A DNA stretch of 64,000 bases from Acanthococcus lagerstroemiae (Eukaryota > Arthropoda > Insecta > Hemiptera > Eriococcidae), in contig CM063108.1 of the NCBI GenBank assembly GCA_031841125.1, positions 48,382,122 through 48,446,121 of the forward strand, given 5' to 3'. Shown here piece after piece: positions 1 to 10,199 of the stretch (positions are counted from its first letter, which is position 1; every line of letters starts with the position of its first letter). Below the pieces are notes generated by a model. The model ran no database searches. It had not been told where the DNA came from and saw only the letters and a program-made list of their open reading frames with translations. The translations under genes were made by a program, and so were the position numbers.

Positions 1-2460
1 TCTCTGAAAATTAAAGGCACCTACCACTGAAAGAACAAATAATTTTGAAATGATTATGATGTGTATAATACCTATACCTACACTGTGTACAGCATATTGT
101 ACTGGGATGGAATAGAAAGAACGTTTTGATTTTCGAGTCTTCTGCCTGACCTAACTTTCTAACAACTTAATTCGAAGCCACCTCCCCCCCCCACACACAC
201 ACACACACAACTTTCTAACGGAACTGGACAATACGTCCATCACCTACTGATTTTGATTGAAACTAAAAAATGATTTTGGAAATCGTTGCCGTCTTTGTTA
301 TGTTCTGCCTTCCTCTTTCCTCCGACCAATTGGGTAGTACAATTTTTGCAAAATATGGCTATTCTTCTTCGGACTTACCGATTCGAAAATTTGAAGCCAC
401 GGGTATTATTTATCACCTAGTCGTTTTCTACACCAACTGTAAGTGTAATTGGAGCTGCTGCAATCATAACTCGCGTCAATAGAACTTACACCAATTTTAA
501 GTCTTCAAGAGTCAGCCAACGCCCCTAATTGGTAGTCGGGCAATTTGGTATTGTCTGCAGTATTTAAACTACTCGAGCACTATTTCTTTTTTTCATCCGG
601 TTTGTCTAAATAATTTGAAATCGTTTAATTTTTACGTTTGTTTCCGTTTCATGTACATACGTTTTCGACTGGGAATAAAAATTCGAATAAAAAAAACTAT
701 TGTTCGCCGTTATTTATTAACCATTACGATATAACGGATGGCAGTTCAACTTCTTCGAGATTTATTCGTAAATCCGGTTCAATTGTACGCCGTCGAGTGA
801 CGTGTTGAAAAACTCGTAGTAGGTTTAAAAAATTCTAATTTTTTGACTTTTTTTTTCCTTCTTCATTCCATCCGCTTGTCTAAGCGTTTGCGATCGTTCA
901 GCGAATGCGTTATAAATTTGTGTCCATTTTGACGCCAGTGAAACGCCTTTTTTTCACAATTGAAATAATGCACGAATTGTTTCCGAATGTGCCGCCCATT
1001 CCTTGTAATTTTTTTCTTCTCTCTTTTTTTTCGTGTACATGTACGTAAACCGCTAAGCACGCCAATGCGAATATAAGTGATATATTACTGATTTGCTACA
1101 TGCGAGAATTTCTCGTTAATCATGTTGTGGAAAGGATGCTGCGAAACCTGAATTTTTTGTACGCGCCAACTCGGCAAACTGTTGGAACGATATCAAAATT
1201 TTCCGAACTTCGCGTGCAGCGCGCGAAATCAGCCGATGTAATTGAAATTTGTTGGAGGATGGGGATCTTGTACGGGGTCATCACCGGGTAATTTATTTCG
1301 AAACTCGTTAGAGAATACCGAAGGTGGTGGCGTCGTCAGTGCCGTGGACGCTGCTGAGTGCAGACATGGTTGACGATGTGGCTTGGGCCAAACTTGTGCA
1401 GAAAAATTCTCAAGGTAGCTGATGTGAAATGCCAGATTTGAGCGGATCAGTTTCTGTTCTGTACACGCCAATTTTAGAAAGTATTTTGACATCAGGTCAC
1501 CACGAACGCACATGTATTAGGATGTCCCTTGTTTTGCGAATTTTCTCAGATCCTTCGGGACTGCGTGGAAATGGATGGCAGAAAGTTCGAGAAGCCCCCT
1601 TTTTTATGAAAATTTGACTCCATGATCTGGGTTTAGAGGTCCAACGTGGGAAAAAGAGAGCTAAAAATGAAATTCGAGGCTGGTGTTGATAAGGTCGTTA
1701 ATTCAGATTTTTGAGCTAATTTTTAGATCTAACTTGCTTAGATGCCACCAAAGAAGAGGAATAAGACTAAATAATAGTAATTTTTCGATATTGCACTCGA
1801 TTTATACGATTTTGAAGTTACTAAATTCGTTTATACTATTGGGGTTACTCCCTCTGATGGCACCTGATGAGCCTGATCCCGAAATCATTTGTGGAATCAA
1901 GTTAATTGACCAGAGAAGTCTATAAATGGAATACTGTTTCGAAAAAATGAAAAAAAAAAAACATTTCGTCTCAACTCCCTTGGTGACATCACGGAGGGTT
2001 GTATGTGATAACTAACCTCAGAATCTAATTTAACACCTCACAACACTCGACTAAACATTAAAACACACAAGTTTAGAAAAACCTTGAAAAATCTTTAAAA
2101 ATATTGAACCTGCCTCTATAAATATTTAACTAGTCTGGCAGAGTTTCAAAAGTCTCAGTGAAGTATAGAATAGTCTCAAAAGGTTATAATCAAGTTCATA
2201 AGAGTCCTAAAGAAATCGTTGAAAAATCTAAAGCAGGATTAGAAAAATCTTAATAAATCTCGAGGAATCTTGAACCTATCTGGAGCTGGAATAAATATGA
2301 AAAAGTCTCAACTGATTTTGAAATTGAAATACTGCTACTTTTTTTACTTCTTCCATGATCTAGCATTCGTCAGAAATTTTCCTCAAGTCACTCAGCTCCT
2401 TTAAAAAAAGAATCAAAACTTGATAATATACGTCTATATAAGAGAAAAAGACCTATCGAA
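1..2460. other. Gene-free AT-rich sequence with short simple repeats
   Basis: I see no reading frame with recognisable protein character. A C-run followed by a short (AC)n microsatellite lies at about 184-209. From about 2060 to 2310 the sequence is a loose repeat of phrases such as GAAAAATCTT and TTGAACCT with their surroundings, as if an old tandem duplication had decayed. The short frames near 270-480 and 1100-1290 are overlapped by frames on the other strand and have no family resemblance. Confidence 0.6.
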
Positions 2461-2808
2461 TTATGTTGAGACGTACTTCTTCAATATTTTCTTCTCTTTT
2501 GGAATTAAGGGAATTCTCATCAATTGCTTTTTTACTTGGATCAAAACCAACGCAAATGAACAGAACTGAATTATGGAGAATATAGGACATCGTTTTGTAT
2601 TTAAAGCGAAGATAGAGATGAGTACATCCAGGGTAACTTTCTCCCTATTGACATTTAAATGAACGATAAATACCGATGTTTTGATGTCCAAAAATAAGAA
2701 TTCTGGCGCAAGGCTTTCATCATTTTCGATGTCACATACTGTCAATTTTCGGAGCTGTCTAACATCTTCGTGATCTTTCAACGTCGCTAATATATTTCCA
2801 GTTAACAT
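2461..2808 (-). CDS. Uncharacterised exon-like reading frame
   Basis: A 115-codon frame opens with ATG and is open to a TAA. The first 70 or so residues have a protein-like composition, with acidic and hydrophobic alternation (HEDVRQLRKLTVCDIENDES, then a hydrophobic stretch). The last 40 are basic and lysine-rich. It begins about 14 bases from the A-rich 3' tail of RTE copy A, on the same strand, so it may be the downstream part of a frame into which the LINE inserted. I do not recognise a family. It could be chance, a host exon or transposon debris. Confidence 0.22.
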   Translation of the reverse strand: MLTGNILATLKDHEDVRQLRKLTVCDIENDESLAPEFLFLDIKTSVFIVHLNVNREKVTLDVLISIFALNTKRCPIFSIIQFCSFALVLIQVKKQLMRIPLIPKEKKILKKYVST

Positions 2809-2821
2809 ACTTTTGAGTAAC

Positions 2822-4735
2822 TTTTAATTTTATTTATTTATTTAACAGCTTGGCATGTTTTAAATTTACACGAATCTTGGGGGCTAAGGCCCTGGTATTT
2901 ACATAATATACAGAATGTACAATTTTTTTATTTTATTTTAGTCGCGATCAGTGGTCTCCGCCTCTTTCCTCCTCTCTCCGTTTTCACATGCTACCCAACT
3001 TTGGGTGTATGCCTCCCCTCTCTTTTCCCATATTTGTCCAACTCATCCTGCCATTGGGGTGGGCCTCCCCCTTCCCCTCCTAAAATTTCTTGGGGTCCAC
3101 CCCTTTACTTTTCCCCCAGCTCTCATTTCCCCTTCTCCAAATATGACCAGCATAGCTCACTGGAGACCTTTGACCGTCTTTCCTACGTCACGCAGCTTGA
3201 TTTTTGACCGGCTTGTCTATGTTTCCCTTCATAGCATGCCTTCAGGCGATTTACGTTTCTTGTGGTTAGAGCCTAAATCTGTGCGCCATATACCACTGTA
3301 ACTTGCACACTACTTTCCCATGCCTTCGCCTTAGGTCCAGTTGGAAATGCACTTTTGAAGATGCTTTTTAGCTCCCAGTAGTTACTCCAACCATTCCTGA
3401 TTCTATTTGATAGCTCTTTCTCTCTCGCATTTGCGAAAGATATTATTCGCCCCAGATATTTAGTTTCTCTTTTCCACGCTATCCTTTCCCTTGCAGTTAT
3501 TACAGGTTCTTTTCTAGCGTTTGAAAGTAATTTCGTGTTTTGTTTTTTTTTGTTTTTTTTGTTTGTTTGTGTGTGTGTGTGTTTACCACTAAACCAGCTT
3601 GTCCGCATGCTACAATAAATTCTTCTGCCATCCCCACCAGGTCACTTAAATCACTTGCAATTAGTGTTATATCATTAACGAATCTTGAATTATTCAGATA
3701 CTCCCCATCGATTTTAACCCCTTTATTTTCCCAATCCAAACTGTTCAGTGCTTCTTGTAACACGCAATGTAACAAGTTTGAGGATAGGGGTCGCCTTGAC
3801 GAACCTCTCTTTCCACCCTAAACTCTCGTCCCCTTATGTCCGTTTTGACCTAAGCTGTCGCTCCTGCATACGTATTTTTAAGTACTTTTATGGCGTTTTT
3901 GTTTACACCTTGAGTGGAAAGAGCTTTCCAGAGAAAACTATGTGTGACTGACTCAAATGCCTTTGAGAAATCTATGAGAAGTATGTAAATTTTGAATTTA
4001 TATTCTATAGCTTTTTCAATGAGATGATTGATTATGAAGATTTGATCAATGGTCGAATGATTCTTCCTAAAGCCGGCCTGTTCTTTTTCTTGATGGACGT
4101 CCAGCTGTGGTTATCTCCTTTCGTTTATTATTTTCATGAAACTTTTTCCAATATTGGAAGTAAAACTAATTGGTCTATAATTCCTTGTATCTTCCTTATT
4201 TCCTTTTTTTAAAGAGTAAAATTATTTCGGCATCTTTCCACTGTTTTGGTATAATCTCGGAGTCATTAACTTGTTAAAAAGTTTTGTCAAAGTGGGTGTA
4301 ATCTCATCCATAAAAATTTTAAGTGTTTCGTTGTCTTATGTTATCCGATTTGATCGCCTTTGTGACCTCTCCTTGTTGGATTTCTGGGAAGTTATCCTCC
4401 TCTTCGTTTTCTAGGTTTTTTGTAGTTTCACTCACACTTTTCCTCTTTTTGTACAGCTCTTCATTAAACTGCGATGCTACTTCTACAATGCCTTTACTTT
4501 CATACACTTTCCAGCCATCTTTATTTTCCATGCATGGAATGAGTTCTTTGTCCGTATAACGTTCCTTTTTTACTTTTTTAGTTGAACCTTGCTTCTCTAA
4601 GATCTCCTCAGATAGTAGTTTCAAATTTTCTCTTTTACTCTCTTCCTTATTAGTAAAAATTCGATTTTATCTTTTTGTTTTCTTTTTTCACTGTTCTCCA
4701 ATATATTTCTTTTTTCAATTAATTCATCGTGTTGG
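2822..4735 (-). mobile_element. RTE-type LINE fragment, copy A
   Basis: This is a 5'-truncated non-LTR retrotransposon whose single polyprotein would copy its RNA into DNA at the target site. Reading from 4733 downwards, the lysine-rich linker before the RT domain comes first, including the frame at 4319-4624. Then come EQAGFRKNHSTIDQI and RT motif A, LLIDFSKAFESV, at 3946-3978, with the aspartate intact. A fingers/palm piece at 3500-3775 follows, where the usual FADD is FVND. The thumb and C-terminal region at 3273-3480 has KYLGRIISF and YGAQ, and the YAGHI-type tail is near 3140. Frames shift several times and no endonuclease is present. The 3' end is an A-rich run of TAAA units at 2822-2847, as expected for RTE. 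An A/T-rich simple repeat interrupts the RT at 3536-3582. Confidence 0.85.
3536..3582. repeat. Poly-T/(GT)n simple repeat inside the RT frame of copy A
   Basis: A poly-T, GTTT and GTGT tract sits exactly where the related copies encode the lysine- and asparagine-rich NxxKTK segment after the active site. On the coding strand it reads as CA and AAAC repeats. The clean flanks match RT on both sides, which suggests expansion by slippage after the element died. Confidence 0.7.
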
Positions 4736-4738
4736 TAG

Positions 4739-5030
4739 GTAGCTTATCGTCAGTCTTCTTAAGATACCTCAAGGTGTGAAGCTCATTCCAACATGGAGTC
4801 TGAGTGAAGCCAAAGGTAGTATGGCCAAACAACTGGAGGAACTTGAGAAAGTATGGAATGAATGGAGCATACAAGAACATTATAATAAATTTGAAAATGT
4901 GTTGAAGAATGTCAGAGACCAGTTTGGAAAGACCTGCTTGGGTGTGAAGACTTTTACCCACAATCTGTCTCTTGACTTGAAAACTCGGGTGGTTCGATTG
5001 CCATCTGAGTTTTCTAATCAGTGTCTTTAG
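4739..5030 (+). CDS. Unrecognised reading frame beside the truncated LINE
   Basis: A frame open from just after a TAG at about 4736 to TAG at 5028-5030, with its first ATG at 4812. It encodes a charged, helix-prone peptide (for example KQLEELEKVWNEWSIQEHY) with coiled-coil-like heptads and a more basic second half. It starts within a few bases of the 5' truncation point of RTE copy A and is on the opposite strand. It may be the sequence that LINE inserted into, or older transposon or gene debris. I do not recognise the family. Confidence 0.28.
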
Positions 5031-5660
5031 CTGGAAGATCCCGGGTGACAATCATTCCCACTTTTCCGGTATGAGATATGACTTCACAATCTTCAATCTA
5101 TACTCTGAGAAACACGAGAGCAATAGCGAATATTGATGTTATGACTCGTAAAAAATTAGGTGAAATATTATTAAAGTAAGTTTTGACGTAAATCGATTGT
5201 GTTAAAGTCATAATACCCCTGGTCTTTGATGTTGGGTAGCCACTTTCGCATTTTCCGATCACTTATAAGCTGTAATTATTGATCATACTCGTATGAGGGA
5301 GAAAGTTCTTGTAAGCTTGTTTCAGCTTTAATTTCCCGGACAAGTAATATCACTTAAAAGCTTGTTAGCGCTAGTGAGGAAAAAAATATTTGCCACGGTG
5401 TCATCGTGGTGGCATACTTAACCTTATTCATTTTTCAGAATCTTATTAAGGGTTTGGGGCGGCCATCGATTCGCCTTTTGAGACAGCTCTCGTTTTGCAT
5501 CCAGCGAGCGTATTCCGAAAAATCGCCGGTCTTAAGAAGATGGATTGGAGGTACTCCTCCACCTCGTGGCCGTCGAAAATGTTATATTTTTGTGGAATTC
5601 TCTTAAAATTTGAAAAAATATCGCTGCCATCGATCACAAATGAGTGTTTTTTAGTCGTAT
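5031..5660. other. No supported gene
   Basis: AT-rich sequence without family resemblance. Overlapping short frames on both strands at 5406-5712 do not look like protein. Confidence 0.55.
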
Positions 5661-5664
5661 AGTA

Positions 5665-5827
5665 AAGCCCTACACACAGAAGAGTATAATGGGTCGCCAT
5701 TTTGGCGCACACCGTGCCCGTGGACGCCGAATCTGACTATGCCGAGTGTACCGCGTTGTCAATTCGGCATCGACGGACGCGGTGTGAGCCAAAATGGCGG
5801 CCCGTTATACTTGGGTTTATGGGGCTC
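5665..5827. mobile_element. Foldback (long inverted-repeat) element, about 163 bp
   Basis: The left half, 5665-5736, and the right half, about 5757-5827, are imperfect reverse complements over nearly their full length, with a spacer of about 20 bp. Shared blocks include CGCCATTTTGGC with CACACCG, and GCCGAAT. The outer ends (AAGCCCTAC and its counterpart GAGCCCCAT) are each preceded by TA, at 5663-5664 and 5828-5829, which fits a TA target duplication of the Tc1/mariner type. It has no coding capacity. It is a single copy in this window, so the superfamily is an inference. Confidence 0.65.
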
Positions 5828-5832
5828 TAATT

Positions 5833-6093
5833 TTAGGAGTCAACACCGTGAGACGCCCCGTCCCCCTCACCATGGATCAAAGAATTCTGGTACCTAGCCT
5901 TTTCCGAAAAGTCGAATAACACGACCTCGCAGTCGGCTCCCTTCTTCCGAAACTTCTGCTCTGTATTCGGCCATTCCAGATTCAACATCATTTTTTGCGC
6001 TCCATTTCGAAAGTCTGGGTCCGAAGTCGCGTCTTCCTGCACAAACGTTGTGCCGATTGTCAACGTGATCTCTTTCCCATAACACTAAGGTAT
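5833..6093 (-). CDS. Exon-like reading frame, unknown product
   Basis: The frame is open from a TAG near 6091 down to TAA at 5833-5835. It reads as a plausible, mostly hydrophilic protein segment (EITLTIGTTFVQEDATSDPD, then NGAQKMMLNLEWPNTEQKF). There is no ATG near its upstream end. The CCTTAG just upstream could be a weak 3' splice site, so this could be a terminal exon. It ends 4 bp from the foldback element. A second frame on the same strand at 5894-6085 overlaps it and looks less protein-like. I do not recognise a family. Confidence 0.28.
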
Positions 6094-6790
6094 CCCGTAC
6101 ACCTCGGCGCGGTCTGGGAAACGATCTCGCGTCCCCATTGTATTTTAATTAAACCGATATCTCTTTCGGGTTCGTCCAGGTCACAGCTTTTTTCGCTCTC
6201 TCTCCCTCGCCTCATCGTGTGGCGGTCATTTTTCACGAATTTTTTCCTCTTTTTTCCCCTGGTTTTTTTTTTTTCTTTCTTTTTTTTTATTCTATCTCAT
6301 GATCGTTACACTCTTTTTGTAAAACGCCGAAAGCAGGCGTTAACCATCACGACTTAGTTTGTTTTTCCACCTGCGTTTCTTCTCTGTGGTGCGCGAACCG
6401 CGAACGTGAACACAGTAAAGCGTCGTCGGCTTCATGTATCCTCCACAGTCGTTTATTGCGTGTCGCCGTATCGCATTGTCGCTCACGACGTCCCGATGTC
6501 CGCGGTTCCGCGCCGACTGCATTTGATCTCGACGACAAGTTTGGACTCCCCGCACAGAACGCGTCCACCCTTTGCGAAGCTCTTGTGGAGCTTACCAAAG
6601 CTCGGTATACCTTGAAGTAGTGGGCGGAGTAGGACATTTTGTTTAACCCTTTTGGAAACGGCCGAAAATAGCCCCCGTCAAAAAATGGTCTTCTTAACTA
6701 TCTGCTTGATGTGTGTGGGTTTTACAACCGTTGTAAAAATATCGCGATCTGTGAGGCTGATTTTGATGAAATTCAATACGACTCTGTTTC
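6094..6790. other. No supported gene; CpG-rich stretch
   Basis: A T-rich run at 6236-6290 is followed by CpG-rich sequence at 6350-6660. In that stretch chance frames are open on both strands and none resembles a known protein. Confidence 0.5.
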
Positions 6791-6794
6791 CCAT

Positions 6795-8950
6795 GGTCGT
6801 CGTCGTCGTCCGGCCTCGTTTTCAAGGATCCATACACACCTTCGCTTTCTATGTATCCTCTGGTGGCTCATCAGGCCAATCCACGATCCTGTCATCCGCC
6901 CACAGTCGGGGCATCTACGGGTGTGCTTGCTGTGGTTCTGGTCCGGTGTTGCCGTTTGAAGATTCCGCCGTTTTGGTAATTGCCGTTTTCCATAGTTTTC
7001 AGTCCTCGCGTAGCTCCTCCCAGAGGGTTACATGAATCATATCTTTATATCGCTTGATCTGATCACCTTGCGCCCTCCAGCCTTGGCCCAGCTCAACGTA
7101 CAGGGCCGCTTTGGAAGTCTGGTATCGTCCATTTTTCGGACATACCCTATCCAGCGAAGTTCAATTTGCCCGCTCCAGCACTTTTGTAATTGACACGTAG
7201 TCCTGCCACTTAATTCGTGGGATATTTCTCAGTTGCCGTTGGTGAAATTTCTTCAGGGTCTCGAAATGTTTTCGGCATAATATCCAACATTCGCTCCCAT
7301 ATAAGGGGGTAGCACCACCGCATGATAGACTGCAATTTTCGTTTCTATTTTGAAGTCGTTACTATCAAGCACTACTCGCCGTTTCAGCTTGAACACTGCC
7401 TGGTTGATTTCTGAGTCCCAGTTGCACTTGTTGGCTACCAGGCTACCCAAGTAATTGAATTGTTCCACGGCTTCGATAGTATTTCCAGCTATGTTGATAG
7501 GGGCGCTCGAGCTTGCAGATGCGTCTTATTTCGTTACCATCAGCTTTGTTTTTGTGTGATTAACTTCCATTCCCAGTCATCTGTACGTTTCTGCAAAAAC
7601 ATCGATCATTCTTTAAGTCTCTTCGGCCGAGTGTTCTAGAACTACGGCATTGTCTACTTACTGTAGTTCGAAGATGAATCTGGATCGAACATTCTTCTGA
7701 CTTTTTAACCTGGCCAGGTTATGTAATCTACTATCTGTGTGGTATCTTATTTTGTCACCCCTGTCAAGAAGTTTGTGGTTTACACTAATCAAGAAGGCTG
7801 GGCGTTGAAGAGGAGAGGCGCCATAACGCATCCCTGACGTACGCCACTGGCTATTTCGAATTTGTCTGTCACGTTTTTACCAACAATGATCTGGACTTGG
7901 TTCTTGGTGTGGAAGTCTTCGATTATATTGACTATCTTGGCCAGACATCCGAATTTCTTCAGTATATTCCAGAGTGCCTTTCTGCTTACCATGTCGAAGG
8001 TTTTCTTGAGGTCGATAAAAATTGCGTGTGGAGAAGAGTGCTGCTCTTGCTTTTCCTGTAACTGGCGCAAGGTGAAGATCATGTCGATTGTACTTATGTT
8101 GGGGCAAAAGTCCGCCTGCGACTCCGGAAAGTAGGCCTCGAAGGCTGGGATTAGCCTGTCCACCGTGATTCTAGCTAATATCTTGCCAGCCACGCATGCC
8201 AGCGAAAGCGATATTCCCTTGTAGTTTGCAGTCTGTTCTGTCGCCTTTTCGTTTGTATATGTTCACAACCGTTGCATCTTTGAAGTCACTTGGCACCATT
8301 TCAGTTTCCCCGACCCGCGTGAATAATTTGTGGAGCACCCTTGTGAGCTTGCCTCCACCATGCTTGTAGAGTTCCGCAGGTAGGTTATCTTCTCCAGGGG
8401 CTTTACCATTTTTCAGTTTGCTGACAGCTTGATTCACTTCTTCTAGGTTGGGGCATTGAGCCAGTTCTGGTATTTCTAGATATTGTGGTAGTGATTTTAT
8501 GAGTTCTGGGTCAACAGTAGGCGATTGGTTAAGCAACTTCTATATTTCTTCTGCCTTTTCTAGGTGCCATTTGTTTTTCAACTGCCGGGTGATACGCCGC
8601 ACGTTGCTTTTTGCTGCTCTGTATTTTCGTATGGTCTTCCTACGAGTTGGATTGCTTAGAAACAGGCTATGACATTGCTTTTTGATCTGGAGCGCCTTGG
8701 TGATCTCCTCGTCGTTTTCATTGAACCAGTCCGGATTTTTCTTTCTGAGGAGTGGTCCGAGAGTTTACTTGGAAGCTAGCGTAACGCAGACCTTCATTTC
8801 CTGCCAGATTTCTTCTGTGCAGTCTTCTCTGTCATTCTGCAATACATTCAGAGCTTTGGTAACTTCTCGTCTGAAGGTAGCATTGACTTCTGGGTCCTGT
8901 AGTTTGCTTAATGTCCGGTCTGCAAGCTGAGTTTTGTGCTGGCTTCCGTC
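6795..8950 (-). mobile_element. Non-LTR retrotransposon fragment, copy B (jockey/CFDP2-like type)
   Basis: This is a second, distinct LINE lineage, 5'-truncated so that its endonuclease is missing. From 8950 downwards it holds a pre-RT linker, the fingers and palm, an RT C-terminal region and a terminal zinc finger. Its domain order and phrases (GKAPGEDNLPAELYKHGGGK, STIDMIFTLRQLQEKQ) match the animal elements often annotated as craniofacial development protein 2-like or jockey-like RT. I did not assign a clade. It abuts a piece of RTE copy B2 at about 8955, in the same orientation. Confidence 0.82.
6851..8950 (-). pseudogene. Reverse transcriptase pseudogene of copy B with C-terminal C2H2 finger
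   Basis: The linker at 8540-8950 and the RT entry at 8171-8536 share a frame, with stops near 8770 and 8540 and an apparent short deletion at the latter. The palm is at 7789-8193, with motif A reading AIFIDLKKTFDMV and motif B GVRQGCVMAPLLF. The active-site region near 7655-7670 reads stop-V-D-N in place of YADD, so it is inactive. Thumb-like sequence is at 7253-7468 (FNYLGSLVANK). At 6851-6913 there is a clean C-x2-C-x12-H-x3-H zinc finger (CPDCGRM...SHQRIH), known from this LINE type as a nucleic-acid-binding tail. Frameshifts occur between blocks. Confidence 0.8.
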
Positions 8951-8954
8951 CGAA

Positions 8955-9478
8955 CGTTTTCCTCTCACTAATTGCCCAGCATATTCCATTTTATTTTGCT
9001 TACCTTAGAGACAATATCTGTTACTCTAAATTTTGATTCCATTGTTGAAATTTTTACTTTTTGTCTTTTAATTCTGATGTTCAAGATACTTCTCAGTATT
9101 GAGTTCTGCATCACTCTGATCTTATCTACCTGTTATTTTGTTAGATACCACGTTGGAGCACCACATCTATTACTCTGGGAGTACGCAGTTCTCGAGAATT
9201 TTTTATTTGGTTTTTATTTAGATTTATTTTTCCTTCAAAGGTTTGCCTCAATACCCAAAACGCTTTCCACGATTTTGCTACCATTGAGATATCTTTATCC
9301 GTTCTATTTTTAAAAGATACGAGTTGACCTAGGTATCTTTAATTTTCAATATGTGTTCCGCCCGAAAAGGTAACTCTTGAGAATCTCCTAAATGGACATG
9401 ATTTTGGTTTTAGAAGTATTCATCTTTAGGCCTACCTTTTTCGCATTCGGTGGCCAGCTCCTCGATCATTTCCGGTAT
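8955..9478 (-). mobile_element. RTE-type LINE fragment, copy B2
   Basis: Reading downwards from 9478, MIEELATECEK continues after a one-base frameshift as VGLKMNTSKTKIMS, the typical post-YADD segment of RTE reverse transcriptase. It is followed by YLGQLVSF, KSWKAFWVLRQTFEGKINLN and then the C-terminal NSILRSILNIRI...TDIVSKV. The last recognisable part, near 8960-8990, is KMEYAGQLVRGKRSDG. The element is truncated on both sides: the palm is missing, and a pogo-like transposase tail lies upstream and LINE copy B downstream. Several stops and shifts are present. It is distinct in sequence from copies A and C-F. Confidence 0.75.
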
Positions 9479-9860
9479 CCTTCTGTTGTTTTTATCAAAT
9501 AATACGACAGGAACTGACTCTTCAAGAATCTGCACCTCTAAGACTGGTTCTTCCTCGGCTTCCTTCTCGATCAATACCTCTTCACGAACTGGATCCCCTA
9601 ATACTGGTGTTTCAGGATTTCTTTCTACAACAATACATCTTCATAAACTGGGTCTCCTAATACTGATTGTTCTTCGCCTGCTACAGCATCCGGTGGAGCT
9701 GGATCTTCTGTATCTGTTTCTCGACCCTGTTCTGCTTGGTCTGTCATTACTGCTGGGAGAAAATTGACATCAGAGAACACGTTACTACCGAAAAGTTCGA
9801 TTCCACAAACTTTGAATGATTCAGTGGCGCATTTCATCATCAAAAAAATTACTTTTGTTA
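9479..9860 (-). pseudogene. pogo/Tigger-like transposase C-terminal fragment
   Basis: The peptide ESFKVCGIELFGSNVFSDVN, followed by FLPAVMTDQAEQ (about 9730-9845), has the form of the segment that ends the DDE domain in pogo/Tigger/jerky-type transposases (GI-P-N--F-D-DF-P---TD). An acidic tail follows in which the motif VLGDPV(Y/R)E(D/E)VL occurs twice, separated by a frameshift near 9640. It then runs straight into RTE copy B2 at about 9478. The catalytic part of the transposase is not recognisable upstream. The frame continues to 10242 but changes to low-complexity sequence. The family call rests on one motif. Confidence 0.45.
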
Positions 9861-10029
9861 TATTTGGCAAGTCCGGTGCTTGATGGTCACTTTTTGTAGT
9901 CATCATAGGATTTTCAATCTTATCTCGTATAAACTTGGATGTAAATGAGAAGGCCATGATCCCTGTGGTCTCTCTTCGATCTGCTATTAATAGGCCTGCA
10001 TAAATCATATCAATATATTTTCTCTTGGA

Positions 10030-10199
10030 GGGGGAAGGGGGTTCAGACCTTTCCATTGACCAACAAAAAACACGAAAAAACAATGGGTTGAGACGGAGAG
10101 GATGGTGAATCTGTGAATGAGCGCCCCCCCCCACAAAGAAAAAATGTATCCTAATCGCAACCTTTCCCTCCTTTTTCTTAAATCCTGGGTATGGCCCTG
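10030..10199. repeat. Probable transposon end, one terminus only
   Basis: Read on the minus strand from 10199, the sequence starts CAGGGCCATACCCAGGATTT and runs into a G-rich block at 10122-10134. This CAGGGCC start is like the hAT-type termini elsewhere in the window. I could not find a matching left terminus or a target duplication. The frame at 9625-10242 crosses it without looking like protein here. Confidence 0.35.
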
